Below are positions 18,324 through 30,795 of a stretch of DNA of 64,000 nucleotides, one piece after another; the stretch's first letter is position 1; the number at the start of each line of letters is the position of its first letter. The notes under the pieces are model-generated. The model had not been told where the DNA came from, did not search any database, and saw nothing but the letters and a program-made list of their open reading frames with translations. Location: assembly GCA_013141455.1 (NCBI GenBank), contig JABFQW010000023.1:1-64000 (forward strand). Reading direction: 5' to 3'. The position numbers were made by a program, and so were the translations under genes. This DNA is from Bacteroidales bacterium (GTDB lineage Bacteria > Bacteroidota > Bacteroidia > Bacteroidales > F082).

Positions 18324-19181
18324 TTATTTTTCGTTTCCTGTGGCGTAAATCTTAAATACATTCTCTTTCACCGCCTTAGTATAGATTTCCTGATGCATCT
18401 TCGAAATCAGTTCTCTTTTCCTTTTGTTGATAATGATGTTCCTTATGTTTTCGGTTTCCATTTCAATGGGCGACATACTTTCGGCAATGAGAAAGTCTTT
18501 GATGAGTATCAGGTAACTAAAAGGTTTGTCATCGAATTCGATAAACCGATTGTCTCTCAAAAAAACTTCCTGATTGTAGGTTTTAATTGGTACTTGTGAC
18601 AGCAGATCATCAAATCGTATCCAGCTATTGTAGCCATTGTAATAGGATAAAGCAAATCTTCCGGCATTGTATTCGAGTGAATCGCTGCTGAAGTGACGCG
18701 TATCGAGTATGTCGCGAAACAACTTTTTTCGTTTCGAATCAATAGGCAATACTACATACACCGCTTTCACAACATTATATTTTAACTCAAAGTCGGCACG
18801 GTTATGACTATAATAATCTCTTATTTCTGTTTCCGAAACAAGGGTATCCAACTTCTGCCGAATCAATTCGCTTTCATAGGCATAGGTAATCAATGAGTTA
18901 CGATAATCATCCAGTTTTTGTTCAAAATCCATCTGCTCGGGAAGCAAATTATATTCTGCCTGATGAATGATCAGATATTTCCGTATCCAGCTGTCGATGA
19001 AACCCTGAACAACCATGCTGCTGTCTTTAGTGTTTGTACCTTTTGGAACAATATCCTTCAAATCGGACGCGAACAGTTCGTAATCATACACGGTTGCAAT
19101 GATTCTATCGTCACTGTTATGTCTTGATTTGCAAGATAATAAACCTAAAATACATACTACTAACAGCAGATTTTTGATCAT
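18324..19181 (-). CDS. SurA-related lipoprotein without a recognisable PPIase domain
   Basis: A 285-residue protein. A lipoprotein signal ends at L-L-S-C (Cys17). The remainder resembles the SurA/PpiD chaperone N-terminal helices (VVQGFIDSWIRKYLIIHQAEYNLLPEQMDFEQKLDDYRNSL region, ~60-100), followed by the segment where a parvulin domain would sit. The parvulin signatures seen in its neighbours (GGELGYY, GFHIIQL) are missing. It probably is a chaperone-only member working with the two PPIases that flank it in the operon. It lies 3 bases downstream of the 668-residue PPIase. Confidence 0.75.
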   Translation of the reverse strand: MIKNLLLVVCILGLLSCKSRHNSDDRIIATVYDYELFASDLKDIVPKGTNTKDSSMVVQGFIDSWIRKYLIIHQAEYNLLPEQMDFEQKLDDYRNSLITYAYESELIRQKLDTLVSETEIRDYYSHNRADFELKYNVVKAVYVVLPIDSKRKKLFRDILDTRHFSSDSLEYNAGRFALSYYNGYNSWIRFDDLLSQVPIKTYNQEVFLRDNRFIEFDDKPFSYLILIKDFLIAESMSPIEMETENIRNIIINKRKRELISKMHQEIYTKAVKENVFKIYATGNEK

Positions 19182-19184
19182 GGT

Positions 19185-21191
19185 TTAGTATTTCGATTTT
19201 ACCTTTTCTAAAATCTCCTGATTGATTGTAACCGGATATTTCAGACGTAGTTCTTCAATCCATTGTTTTTCGAGATAGGTCTGGTAGTCGGAAGTGATGA
19301 TTCCTTTTGCTTCATTCAAAGCTTTTTCCATGGGAGATAGTATGGCTTTTGTTTTTACGAATATAATGTTTTTGTCCACACTTGAATTCAATTCGCCTGA
19401 TAAACCTGGTTTCCAGTTGGTCATATCGACATAATTGTTATCACCTTTCTCAAATTTACCTGATTGTATTCTCACCGAATGGATGCTGTCTGCGCTAAAT
19501 TTCTCAGTGATGGCGGTTATATCGTCCATCGACGAAAGTATGGCCTGAACGCGGGCAACATCTTCGGGTTTAGTGACCGTGAAAACTGTAGCCTCAGCCC
19601 TTTCGGCCCAAACATAATTCGATTTATTTTTTTGATAGAATGCTTCGAGACCGGTTGTGTCTTTAACAGCCTTCGACCATACTTTTTGGTCGGTGAGATC
19701 GAACAATAAAATTCCATCACGATATTCCTGCATCAGACTTGCAAATTCAGGGTATTTGGTTTCGAGCATCGCATCTTCATAAGCAAGGCAACTTTCGTTT
19801 ACAAAACCATTGTACAAATTGTTAGCATACATTACAGGAGAGATTTTTTCCTGTTTTGTCTGGTTTTTTGAAATATAAGATGCAAACTGTCCATCGGTAT
19901 AAACGTTATTACCCAATGTAAATAAGGTGTTTTTTGAAGCGCGTGGAGATGTTGCGTTGTAAGTCCCTTCAGTCAGGGTTGAGTCGAGTGTGGCAATAAA
20001 AAGGTTTAAGTTTTCTCTTTTTTCCTTGAATTTAGCTTCCTTTTTAATTTTATTGATAACCGCTTCTTCGCTCTTTTTCGATCGGATGTCTTTTGCTAAA
20101 CGCTCTTTTAACTTATCTTTTTCCTGTTCGAAGGTGCCGGTTTTTTCAACATTGATGAGTTTAATGATATGAAATCCGTACATGGTTTGTACCGGAGCCG
20201 AAACTTGTCCGACCTGCATTTTTTTAACTACCTCAACAAATTCAGGTACTATACGGCTCGAAGTAAACTTACTGAGTTTACCTTCACGGCTGGCTGAGCC
20301 CCTGTCTTCAGAAAACTGACGCACTGCTTCCTCGAAAGTCATGCCTTCAGTAATTTTTTTGGAGATATTATTGATCTTGTCTTTTTTCTCAGCAAGGGTG
20401 GCACTGTCCGATTCAGGATTGAGGGCAACATAAATATGGGCTACCTCAATAATACCAACTGCTTCACTTTTCTCGGTTACTTTGATGATATGATAACCAA
20501 AGTCGGTGCGGATGATATTTGAAACCTCACCCACGGCGGTATTGAACGCACCATTTTCGAATGGATAAACCATATCAAAAACAGAGAAATATCCCAGATC
20601 GCCTTTGTTTCCCGGGCGGAATGGACTTTGATTTGGAACTGCCTCGCGGTCACGGGCTGATGGATCATCGGAGGCTTCAGCAGCAACATTTCCGAAATCT
20701 TCTCCTTTCATTATTCTTGCACGTAAGGCCGCTATTTTATTAAATGCAACCAGGGTATCAGCCGGTGAAGCATCTTTATTAACTTTAATCAGTATGTGGC
20801 TTGCACGTATATCCTGCAATTTGCGGTTATAAGCCTCAGATAACAGGTCCTCATTTACTTTGTCATCCGTGAAATAAGGTTTCGCCAACTGTTCGCGGTA
20901 GCCATTCAGTTCTTTTTGAAAAACCTTGGAGGTATCCATCTTAAGTTGTTCGGCTTCAAGAACTTTCAAACGAAAATTGGTGTACAAATTAACATATTCA
21001 ACGAATGATTTTTTATCAATCATTTCGTTATTGACATTGTTTTTTTTATAAACGTCCGTGAGTTCTTTAACGGTAACCTGTTCATTGCCAACAGTTAAAA
21101 GTATTTTTTTATCAAGCTTTTTCTGTGCATTTAAACCAACAGCTGATAAAAGCAAAACCATTACCCAGATCAATCGTGCAAATCTATTCAT
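19185..21191 (-). CDS. PpiD/SurA-like peptidyl-prolyl isomerase, two parvulin domains
   Basis: A 668-residue exported foldase and first gene of the folding operon. The signal peptide covers ~1-22 (SAVGLNAQ). An N-terminal SurA-like helical domain is followed by parvulin domain 1 (~130-235: RASHILIKV, GDLGYFSVFDMVYPFE, DFGYHIIKVTE) and parvulin domain 2 (~240-350: VAHIYV, SREGKLSKFTSS, YGFHIIKLINVEKTG). A long C-terminal region (~355-668) resembles further chaperone sequence. Gene order PPIase, lipoprotein, PPIase, MoxR on one strand with short gaps suggests coordinated outer membrane protein folding. Confidence 0.92.
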   Translation of the reverse strand: MNRFARLIWVMVLLLSAVGLNAQKKLDKKILLTVGNEQVTVKELTDVYKKNNVNNEMIDKKSFVEYVNLYTNFRLKVLEAEQLKMDTSKVFQKELNGYREQLAKPYFTDDKVNEDLLSEAYNRKLQDIRASHILIKVNKDASPADTLVAFNKIAALRARIMKGEDFGNVAAEASDDPSARDREAVPNQSPFRPGNKGDLGYFSVFDMVYPFENGAFNTAVGEVSNIIRTDFGYHIIKVTEKSEAVGIIEVAHIYVALNPESDSATLAEKKDKINNISKKITEGMTFEEAVRQFSEDRGSASREGKLSKFTSSRIVPEFVEVVKKMQVGQVSAPVQTMYGFHIIKLINVEKTGTFEQEKDKLKERLAKDIRSKKSEEAVINKIKKEAKFKEKRENLNLFIATLDSTLTEGTYNATSPRASKNTLFTLGNNVYTDGQFASYISKNQTKQEKISPVMYANNLYNGFVNESCLAYEDAMLETKYPEFASLMQEYRDGILLFDLTDQKVWSKAVKDTTGLEAFYQKNKSNYVWAERAEATVFTVTKPEDVARVQAILSSMDDITAITEKFSADSIHSVRIQSGKFEKGDNNYVDMTNWKPGLSGELNSSVDKNIIFVKTKAILSPMEKALNEAKGIITSDYQTYLEKQWIEELRLKYPVTINQEILEKVKSKY

Positions 21192-21301
21192 ACCAACATT
21201 AATTTTGTTAAATTATTCAATAAATTATTTTTTATCTAATTGAGAAACAATATTATAAAATGTATTTTGATTGTTTTAAAACGTATTTCACTATAACATT
21301 T

Positions 21302-21334
21302 ACTTTAAACTTTGAACTTTCAACTTTCAACTTA

Positions 21335-21336
<2 letters not shown>
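21302..21336. repeat. Heptad array C (ACTTTCA units)
   Basis: Five seven-base units: ACTTTAA, ACTTTGA, two ACTTTCA, and ACTTACT. The last unit overlaps the guaB stop codon (21335-21337). The array is short but perfectly phased. Confidence 0.6.
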
Positions 21337-23136
<1,800 letters not shown>

Positions 23137-24294
23137 TTAATTGAAATGTAATGTAATTACAACAATTTCAGGGCGGTTGCCTATCCGAACGGGTGGACCC
23201 CAGCTCCCGATACCACTTGAAACATACACATTTGTATTACCAAATTTCTTTAGTCCCCAGCTAACCTGATACACTGCTTTTGTAATGAGACTCAGTGGCC
23301 AGAGTTGACCATGATGCGTGTGTCCCGATAGCATCAGATCAACCTGATTCTGGATGGCTTCGTCGATGGCCGCCGGTTGATGATCGAGCAAAATCAGGGT
23401 AGAGGAATCATTTTTATTTTCGATGATATCTTTCAGAGATTTACGTTGTTTTCCTCCAAACCGAACTCCCTGAATATCTTCACGGCCAGCCACATAAACA
23501 TTTTCGATCAACTCGATCATTGTATCCCGTAACACTTTGATTCCGTGTTCGTTCAAATATTTCACAGCGGGTTCAACGCCACCAATGTACTCATGATTAC
23601 CGGTGATTGCATACACACCAAGCGGTGCGTTAAGCTGGGTAAGTGTTTTACCAAGATTTCGTTTGATAACCGGAGCAAGATCCTCATCAACCACATCGCC
23701 GGCGAGTAGTATGACATCAGGTTTGCTTTCATTTATTTTATTTACAATACGTTGTGTGCGGTTATTGGCAATGATTGTCCCGAGATGAATATCGGAAGCA
23801 ACTGCAATTTTGAGTTGTGACCTGCCGGCTTTTTTATCATTAAGGTCAATATCGAATGCATGTGTTCGTGGGAAAATGGCATTGATGTGACCGGCAACGA
23901 TGAGCAAAAACACAAAACCTGCCACTGTGTAAGTGATTATCCTGGGATTTTGCAATATCCCAGCAGGTAAAACTTTATCAATAAATGGTACGAAGTGATT
24001 GATAAGCCTTATCAGATCGATCGAACCAACGATGAGGAACAAATACAACATAGCCGCGAGCCAAAAGGAACCGGTCCAGGTAAAGAAATCGCTTATTTTG
24101 CATAAATAATAGCGTTCCAAAACGCGGCCAACTATATATGATAGTGCTAAAAACCAATATATTACAACATAAATTGTCCGGAGCTGACTTCCTGTTTCAA
24201 ATGAACGTAACCCACGTGAGAAAATGTAAAAATTAATCATCAGATGAATCGAGATGACGATACTGAAGAAGACGAGGAATTGAATTGAACGCAT
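23137..24294 (-). CDS. Membrane-anchored calcineurin-like metallophosphoesterase
   Basis: A 385-residue protein. Residues ~1-140 contain four or five membrane helices. Residues ~155-385 form a calcineurin-like phosphoesterase domain with all the metal motifs: ASDIHLGT, LLAGDVVDEDL, ITGNHEYIGG and LSGHTHHGQLWP. The layout fits YaeI/YkuE-like enzymes, some of which act on lipid phosphates such as UDP-diacylglucosamine. The substrate cannot be told from the sequence. It is 60 bases downstream of valS on the same strand. Confidence 0.9.
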   Translation of the reverse strand: MRSIQFLVFFSIVISIHLMINFYIFSRGLRSFETGSQLRTIYVVIYWFLALSYIVGRVLERYYLCKISDFFTWTGSFWLAAMLYLFLIVGSIDLIRLINHFVPFIDKVLPAGILQNPRIITYTVAGFVFLLIVAGHINAIFPRTHAFDIDLNDKKAGRSQLKIAVASDIHLGTIIANNRTQRIVNKINESKPDVILLAGDVVDEDLAPVIKRNLGKTLTQLNAPLGVYAITGNHEYIGGVEPAVKYLNEHGIKVLRDTMIELIENVYVAGREDIQGVRFGGKQRKSLKDIIENKNDSSTLILLDHQPAAIDEAIQNQVDLMLSGHTHHGQLWPLSLITKAVYQVSWGLKKFGNTNVYVSSGIGSWGPPVRIGNRPEIVVITLHFN

Positions 24295-24354
24295 AAATCA
24301 ATTGCTTTATTTGTGAAACAGATGTTGGAAAAGCTATAACAGTTTCTTGCCTGA

Positions 24355-26985
24355 TTAGTTCGAAAACGAGCGTATTTGCTTTTCGAGCACCTTGATCCGT
24401 GATTCGGCATCGGATTGTTTTTTTCGCTCCAGATCAACCACATCGGCAGGTGCTCCGGCTACAAAGCGTTCGTTGCTGAGTTTTTTTGATACCGAAAGTA
24501 AAAATCCTTTCGTGTAGTTCAATTCCTCGGTAAGTTTTTTAATTTCTGCCTCAATATCAATATTTTGAGAAACAGGAATAAAGAACTCGGTCGATCGTGC
24601 CACGAATCCAAAAGTACCTTCCGGATTTTCATCAACTGTTTGAATCGAGCTGATATTACAGAGTTTGGCAATGATACCATTAAATGTTGAATCAATCTGA
24701 TTATCAGAAGATTTAATTCTCAATTCGATGGCGTCACGGTAAGGAATATTCTTCTCGGCGCGTATCTTTCTGATGCTGTTGATCACTTCTTCGGCAAACG
24801 TGAATTGGGATAAAATGTTTTCGTCAAACATTGTTGAAACTGGTAATTGTGCCATGATAATATCGTCACCATCGACTCTTTCACCAAGGTGATGCCATAT
24901 TTCTTCGGTAATGAATGGCATAAACGGATGCAGTAATTTCATCAGACTCTCAAATAGCTCAATTGTGGATGCATAAGTGAAGCAATCGATTGGTTGATTC
25001 AAGGCAGGTTTTATCATTTCGAGGTACCATGAACAAAAATCGTCCCATGTAAGTTTATACAACGTCATCAGCGCATCCGATAGGCGGTATTTTTCAAAAT
25101 GTTCGTCCGCTTCGGCGATAGCCTGATTCAATCTGGCAGTGAACCATTTTACAGCTAAAGCTGAAGTTTCGGGTTGTTCAATGGTCTGATCTGTTTTCCA
25201 TCCTTTTACCAATCGTAAGGCATTCCATATTTTATTACTGAAATTACGACCCTGTTCGCACAATGAATCATCAAAGGGCAAATCATTTCCGGCAGGAGCG
25301 GTGAGCAACATGCCAACACGTACGCCATCAGCACCAAATTGATCGATTAAATCGATCGGATCAGGTGAATTTCCAAGTGTTTTCGACATCTTACGACCTA
25401 TTTTGTCGCGCACAATACCGGTATAGTAAACATTACTGAAAGGAATTTCGTTTCGATACTCTAATCCCGCCATGATCATGCGGGCAACCCAGAAGAAAAT
25501 AATATCCGGTGCTGTTACCAGATCATTTGTCGGGTAATAATATTTAATCTCTTCATTTTCAGGATTTCTGATGCCATCGAAAACAGAGATTGGCCATAGC
25601 CAGGAAGAAAACCAGGTATCAACCACATCTTCGTCCTGTTTCAGGTCGTTGATGGTGAATGTTGTTTCCGGTTGCTCAGCACGAAGTTTTTCGTAGGCTT
25701 GTTGCTTCGATTTTGCTACCAGCATTTCACCATTTGGAAGATAATAAACCGGTATCTGCTGGCCCCACCATAGCTGCCGCGAGATGCACCAGTCTTTCAC
25801 GTTTTCCATCCAATGCCGGTATATGTTTTTGAATTTGGCCGGATGAAATTTAACTGTATCATTTTCAACAACTTCAAGCGCTGGTTTTGCCAAATCTTCC
25901 ATCTTCATAAACCATTGGAGCGAAAGCTTCGGTTCGATAACCACATCGGTTCTTTCCGAGAAACCAATTTTGTTGGTGTAATCTTCGGTTTTAACCAGAT
26001 TTCCTGATTGTTCGAGCAACGGAATAATTTGTTTTCGGGCTTCAAACCGATCAACACCAACTAATAATGTTGCCGCTACACTTAGTGTGCCGTTCTGTTC
26101 GAAAATATCGATCGTGGGCAGCTTATGTTTTATGCCGAGGTAATAATCGTTGATATCATGGGCCGGTGTTATTTTCAATGCACCGGTACCAAATTCACGG
26201 TCAACATACGCGTCAACAATAATCGGGATGGCGCGGTTGATAAGCGGTACCAACACTTTTTTACCATGAAACTTCGAATACCTTTCATCTTCGGGATGAA
26301 CACAAATAGCCGTGTCACCCAGAATTGTTTCAGGACGTGTAGTTGCGATGGTAATAAAATCGTTTTCACCTTCAAGCTTGTATCTGATATAGTATAATTT
26401 CGAGCGTACTTCTTTATAAATAACTTCTTCGTCTGATACGGCAGTCAGGGCCTGAGGATCCCAGTTTACCATTCGCACACCTCTGTAAATCAGATTTTTG
26501 TTATATAAATCGATAAAAGTATCAATCACCGATTCAGAAAGGGTTTCATCCATGGTGAAAGCCGTACGTTCCCAATCGCACGAAGCGCCTAATTTTTTTA
26601 ATTGTTCGAGTATGATTCCGCCATGTTTATCACGCCATTCCCAGGCATATTCCATGAATTTTTCGCGGCTTATCGATGATTTATCAATGCCTTCCTGTTT
26701 CAGTTTGTTCACAACCTTTGCCTCCGTAGCAATTGAAGCATGGTCGGTTCCGGGAACCCAACAGGCATTTTTACCCTGCATTCGCGCCCTGCGCACCAAA
26801 ACATCCTGAATGGTATTGTTGAGCATATGTCCCATGTGTAAAACTCCGGTAACATTTGGGGGAGGTATTACAATAGTGTATGGCTCACGTGTATCGGGTA
26901 CCGAATGAAAATAACCCTTAGCCATCCAATGTGAATACCATTTGTTTTCGGTTAGTAAGGGATTGTATTTGCTGCTGATTTCCAT
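24355..26985 (-). CDS. valS: Valyl-tRNA synthetase
   Basis: Charges tRNA-Val; class I synthetase of 876 residues from the ATG at 26985 (the in-frame TTG seven codons earlier is rejected). The HIGH motif is in [16 protein letters not shown] (~41-56). The CP1 editing domain follows ([18 protein letters not shown]). The KMSKS loop is [16 protein letters not shown] (~525-540), then the anticodon-binding domain ([11 protein letters not shown]). The C-terminal coiled-coil arm ([29 protein letters not shown]) is complete. Confidence 0.97.
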   Translation of the reverse strand: MEISSKYNPLLTENKWYSHWMAKGYFHSVPDTREPYTIVIPPPNVTGVLHMGHMLNNTIQDVLVRRARMQGKNACWVPGTDHASIATEAKVVNKLKQEGIDKSSISREKFMEYAWEWRDKHGGIILEQLKKLGASCDWERTAFTMDETLSESVIDTFIDLYNKNLIYRGVRMVNWDPQALTAVSDEEVIYKEVRSKLYYIRYKLEGENDFITIATTRPETILGDTAICVHPEDERYSKFHGKKVLVPLINRAIPIIVDAYVDREFGTGALKITPAHDINDYYLGIKHKLPTIDIFEQNGTLSVAATLLVGVDRFEARKQIIPLLEQSGNLVKTEDYTNKIGFSERTDVVIEPKLSLQWFMKMEDLAKPALEVVENDTVKFHPAKFKNIYRHWMENVKDWCISRQLWWGQQIPVYYLPNGEMLVAKSKQQAYEKLRAEQPETTFTINDLKQDEDVVDTWFSSWLWPISVFDGIRNPENEEIKYYYPTNDLVTAPDIIFFWVARMIMAGLEYRNEIPFSNVYYTGIVRDKIGRKMSKTLGNSPDPIDLIDQFGADGVRVGMLLTAPAGNDLPFDDSLCEQGRNFSNKIWNALRLVKGWKTDQTIEQPETSALAVKWFTARLNQAIAEADEHFEKYRLSDALMTLYKLTWDDFCSWYLEMIKPALNQPIDCFTYASTIELFESLMKLLHPFMPFITEEIWHHLGERVDGDDIIMAQLPVSTMFDENILSQFTFAEEVINSIRKIRAEKNIPYRDAIELRIKSSDNQIDSTFNGIIAKLCNISSIQTVDENPEGTFGFVARSTEFFIPVSQNIDIEAEIKKLTEELNYTKGFLLSVSKKLSNERFVAGAPADVVDLERKKQSDAESRIKVLEKQIRSFSN

Positions 26986-27202
26986 AAAAAAACGCTGATT
27001 ATTCAATAAATAAGGCGCAAAAGTAGGAAGAAAATTGAGTTAAATTGAACCTTAGTTTAATGTGGCGGAAGTTTGTTTATCCCCGATTTGATTTTAATAC
27101 GATATAGTGAAATGAGTTTCATGTATAAAACCCATTATATTTGGCGAATATATAGTCATAAGTTTATACCCGAATTTGTATTCACAATGAAACTAAAATC
27201 CC

Positions 27203-27976
27203 ATGAATAAACTAATTATCTATTTGCTATTATGTCTTTTAACGATTGGATTGAAGGCTCAGAATGCTACTGATTTCATTGCCGTTAACTGCGAAAATCA
27301 ACGTTATCATCTGTTTTCAGAATTGGATTCGGGCAAAGTGGTGGTCATGGCGTGGGCTATGCCTTGCGGAAGTTGTGTTGTCCCATTGCAAACAACGTTC
27401 AATGTTGTTCAACAATATAAGGATAGTTTACCGGGAATGGTAACTATGCTTATTTGTGATGATGTTGCCAACACATCCTGCTCGTCGCTTGTGTTATGGG
27501 CAAAAACCTACGGGATGGAGAATACGTTGAAATTTTCGGACCCGGCGATTAAAATGACTGATTATGGAGAAACTGCTATGCCAAAAGTTGTCGTGGTTGG
27601 TGGACCGCAGCATCAGGTTTTCTTTGTATCGGATTATGATGTTGATGGTAAATCACTCGAAAAAGCAATTGACAGCGCTATTACTATGATAACCGGCGTT
27701 TATGAACGCCAGGAATTTCTGACTTCGATGAAGGTGTTTCCGAATCCGGTTAGCAATTCTGCCACTATTTCAATTTCTCTAAATAAAGGTACATTTCTGA
27801 ATATCAGTATATTGAATGAAATAGGACAGGAAGTGGCCTCCGTTTTTTCGGGTTCTATATCATCAGGTTTTCAGAAGATTAATTTCTCAACCCAGACATT
27901 GAATGATGGATTATATTTTGTTCAGCTTCGTGGAGATTCAGAAAACTTTACTGTACCAATCTCGGTAAGTCATTGA
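27203..27976 (+). CDS. T9SS-sorted thioredoxin-like protein
   Basis: A 257-residue secreted protein. The signal peptide covers residues 1-20 (GLKAQ). A thioredoxin-like fold (~22-170) contains a CGSC redox pair (Cys55, Cys58) in VVMAWAMPCGSC, the position of the thioredoxin CxxC. The C-terminal ~80 residues (MKVFPNPVSNSATISI to NDGLYFVQLRGDS) are a type A T9SS sorting domain, so the protein is expected to be exported by the Por system and attached to the surface or released. It is monocistronic. A surface redox or disulfide role is inferred only. Confidence 0.8.
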   Translation: MNKLIIYLLLCLLTIGLKAQNATDFIAVNCENQRYHLFSELDSGKVVVMAWAMPCGSCVVPLQTTFNVVQQYKDSLPGMVTMLICDDVANTSCSSLVLWAKTYGMENTLKFSDPAIKMTDYGETAMPKVVVVGGPQHQVFFVSDYDVDGKSLEKAIDSAITMITGVYERQEFLTSMKVFPNPVSNSATISISLNKGTFLNISILNEIGQEVASVFSGSISSGFQKINFSTQTLNDGLYFVQLRGDSENFTVPISVSH

Positions 27977-28002
27977 GATAAAGTGCTTTTACCATTCGTT
28001 TT

Positions 28003-28025
28003 TAACCTGTAAATGTTCAGGTTTT
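28003..28025. terminator. Weak hairpin between convergent genes
   Basis: Stem AACCTG / CAGGTT with an 8-base loop, followed by TTTTCG, between the convergent ends at 27976 and 28071. The T-run is short, so confidence is low. Confidence 0.4.
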
Positions 28026-28070
28026 CGATTGACAATTTTATAAAACTAAACTGTTAAAGGGAAAAACGTA

Positions 28071-28610
28071 TTATTTTTTCTCCAGCTTCTCCAGTTGTTC
28101 CATGCCATTTATTTTCATTGTCTTCGACAATTTTCCGATTGTATTCAGGTCGATATCACCGGCAAAATTCATGACCACTACATTATTCTTTTCGGTGGCA
28201 AGCATTATTAGTTCATTGATTTTATTATCAGTAGTTTTCTTGATGTAAAATTTCACAGTCCTGTTTTTCTCCTGCACCGACATTAATTCAGAAAAAGGAT
28301 TGGTTTTTAATAAAGCATTTGTTTCTTTCACAAGATCGATATCACTTTTTTGCAGCGAATCGCTCAAAACGATTATCCTGAGCGCTTTCAATTGATTAAC
28401 CACTTCATTAATTTCCTTCACTTGTGGATCGGTCGATTGTTCACTTATTCCTGCAACCAATTTGAACATTTCAGGCGTAAAGCTGATCGTAGTGATGTAT
28501 TCCTTTCCCGCAAGCTGATCGAACATCTTATCAATGGTGGTCGTTTGAGCCATTCCATGAAGTGTATAAAACGCAACTAATGCAAGTGTAACTAAGAATT
28601 TGTTTTTCAT
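28071..28610 (-). CDS. DUF4252 family exported protein
   Basis: A 179-residue protein with a signal peptide (residues 1-21, LHGMAQ). The mature part matches my memory of the DUF4252 family, common in Bacteroidota and uncharacterised. It begins IDKMFDQLAGKEYITTISFTPEMFK and ends with a region predicted as strand (EKNNVVVMNFAGDIDLNTIGKL). It is Lys-rich throughout. It lacks a lipobox Cys. It is monocistronic and convergent with the T9SS thioredoxin-like gene. Confidence 0.75.
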   Translation of the reverse strand: MKNKFLVTLALVAFYTLHGMAQTTTIDKMFDQLAGKEYITTISFTPEMFKLVAGISEQSTDPQVKEINEVVNQLKALRIIVLSDSLQKSDIDLVKETNALLKTNPFSELMSVQEKNRTVKFYIKKTTDNKINELIMLATEKNNVVVMNFAGDIDLNTIGKLSKTMKINGMEQLEKLEKK

Positions 28611-28862
28611 CTTTTTTACTTTTTTTCTTCAAAAATAGTACAACAATCTATGGCAGGCAACCTTTTAACTTCAATTAACATTGCCGGTACTATGGTTTAC
28701 TTTTGAAATCGTGAAACAATTATTTGCATCATGGCATGATTCTCATTAATTTTTTGTTCATCTTTACCACGCAAACCAAAGTTCAGATTTAACTTTTGAA
28801 ACTTTGTCCCTGACATGAATTTATTTTAAATGAAAAGTATAAACTAAACAAATTCAAAACTT

Positions 28863-30707
28863 ATGTTAAAAGAACATCCAAGAGGATTACTCGTAGCATT
28901 TTTCACCAATATGGGTGAACGATTTGGTTTTTATACCATGATGGCAATACTTGTCATGTTTTTGCAGGCGCGTTACGGCTTAGATGCTGAGGCAGCCGGC
29001 AGTTACTATTCGTGGTTTTATTTTGCCATTTACGCGCTTGCGCTCATCGGTGGTTTAATTGCCGACTGGACAAAAAAGTATAAAACGGTAATTCTGGCAG
29101 GGCAGATAATCATGTTTCTTGGTTATTGCATTATCGCGGTTCCGGGGTCCGATCTTTGGGTTTCGATATCAGCATTATTCGTCATTGCGTTGGGTAACGG
29201 ATTATTTAAAGGTAATCTTCAGGCTGTGGTCGGACAAATGTATGATAACGATAAATACAGGAAATTACGCGATGGTGCCTTCATGATATTCTATATGGGT
29301 ATTAATGTCGGGGCTTTCTTTGCTCCGTTTGTTGCAAAAGGCGTTAAAGTTTGGTGGTTAAAAACCAACGGTTATCTGGAAAATGGAAATTTGCCCTCAC
29401 TTTGCCATCAATATTTAGACAAAGCAAATCCTATTAGTGAAAAAGGGCTGGAGCAATTGCAATCATTTGCCGATGCTTCCATTATTTCAGGTGGAGGAAA
29501 ATCAGCAGCCGATCTGAGCCTGTTTGCAGCAGATTACATCAAAGTATTTTCAACGGGTTACAATTATGCGTTTGGTATTGCCGCAGGTGCTATGATCGTA
29601 TCGATGATCATTTATCTCATTTTCAATAAATTAATTCCTGCTAAGGATAAGGAAGTTGTTGTTGAACCTAAATCAGGCGCCAATTCGGCTGTAAGTTTGG
29701 GAAGTAATTTAAAGGCCATTCTTATTTCATCGGGATTAATGATTATTGTTGCATTAGGATTTCATTTTGCAGATAACTATACCGATATAAGCGATATTAA
29801 TTATAAGATGGGTCTTGCAGTAGGGCTGTTTGTAGGCTTTGTAACACTGATCTTCCAAATGTCAACCAAAGAGGAAAGACCACGGGTAACAGCTTTAAGT
29901 CTGGTATTTATCGTTGTCATATTTTTCTGGATGTCGTTCCATCAGAACGGATTGACACTAACCATGTTTGCACGCGATTATACGTCGGTGCTCGTAAGTC
30001 CGTTCACGAACCTTTTCTTTGATATGTGGTCTATTTTATCTGTTATTGCAGCCATTGCCGGATCGGCCCTATTATTCTTTAACAAAAAAGGGACTACAAA
30101 AATTATTGGTGCAGTAATGTTTTTGGTTTTCGGTTACCTCTGTTACTATTTTGCATCGACAAGTCCTGAATTAAATACCATTTCACCGGAAGTGTTTCAA
30201 TCATTTAATCCATTATTCATTGTGGCTTTGACACCACTTGTGATGGGAGTATTTGCTGCCATGAATAAAAAGGGGATTGAACCATCTTCACCCCGAAAAA
30301 TCGGATATGGTATGATAATCGCCGCTTTCGGCTTCGTCATCATACTTATAGCTTCTTTAAATTTAGTTTCGCCAAACGACCTGAATGGTGCAGCAGTTGA
30401 AGAATCGTCGAGAGTTAGCCCATATTGGTTAATGAGTTCATATCTGGTTCTTACAATCGCCGAACTCTTTCTGAGTCCGATCGGGTTATCCTTTGTATCT
30501 AAAGTTGCTCCGGCGCGTTTCCAGGGATTGATGCAGGGTGGATGGTTGCTTGCAACCGCTGTTGGTAATAAGTTTTTATTCGTGGGCAGTTTAATGTGGG
30601 GAAAAATTGATCTGTATTTGTTGTGGGGTATATTTATTGTTTGTTGTTTCCTTGCTGCAATATTCATTTTCTCAATTATGAAACGCCTTGAGAGCGCTAC
30701 AAAATAA
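28863..30707 (+). CDS. POT/PTR-family proton-coupled peptide transporter
   Basis: A major facilitator of the POT family importing di- and tripeptides with protons. At 614 residues it is longer than enteric POTs, with additional hydrophobic helices between the two six-helix bundles, as in many Bacteroidota members. The family signature is at the start: EHPRGLLVAFFTNMGERFGFYTMMAILVMFL, the ExxERFxxY motif. A second signature is the GNGLFKGNLQ segment. The C-terminal part contains YWLMSSYLVLTIAELFLSPIGLSFVSK. It ends in a strong terminator. Confidence 0.93.
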   Translation: MLKEHPRGLLVAFFTNMGERFGFYTMMAILVMFLQARYGLDAEAAGSYYSWFYFAIYALALIGGLIADWTKKYKTVILAGQIIMFLGYCIIAVPGSDLWVSISALFVIALGNGLFKGNLQAVVGQMYDNDKYRKLRDGAFMIFYMGINVGAFFAPFVAKGVKVWWLKTNGYLENGNLPSLCHQYLDKANPISEKGLEQLQSFADASIISGGGKSAADLSLFAADYIKVFSTGYNYAFGIAAGAMIVSMIIYLIFNKLIPAKDKEVVVEPKSGANSAVSLGSNLKAILISSGLMIIVALGFHFADNYTDISDINYKMGLAVGLFVGFVTLIFQMSTKEERPRVTALSLVFIVVIFFWMSFHQNGLTLTMFARDYTSVLVSPFTNLFFDMWSILSVIAAIAGSALLFFNKKGTTKIIGAVMFLVFGYLCYYFASTSPELNTISPEVFQSFNPLFIVALTPLVMGVFAAMNKKGIEPSSPRKIGYGMIIAAFGFVIILIASLNLVSPNDLNGAAVEESSRVSPYWLMSSYLVLTIAELFLSPIGLSFVSKVAPARFQGLMQGGWLLATAVGNKFLFVGSLMWGKIDLYLLWGIFIVCCFLAAIFIFSIMKRLESATK

Positions 30708-30728
30708 CAACTTTGTTAATTAATTAAT

Positions 30729-30762
30729 AAAAGCCTGCTTACGATGTGAGCAGGCTTTTTTG
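30729..30762 (+). terminator. Rho-independent terminator after the POT gene
   Basis: Stem AAGCCTGCT / AGCAGGCTT with a 10-base loop, followed by a T-run, 22 bases past the stop codon. Confidence 0.85.
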
Positions 30763-30795
30763 TGCCAATTATAGAACATTTTCTACCTTCGCTGC

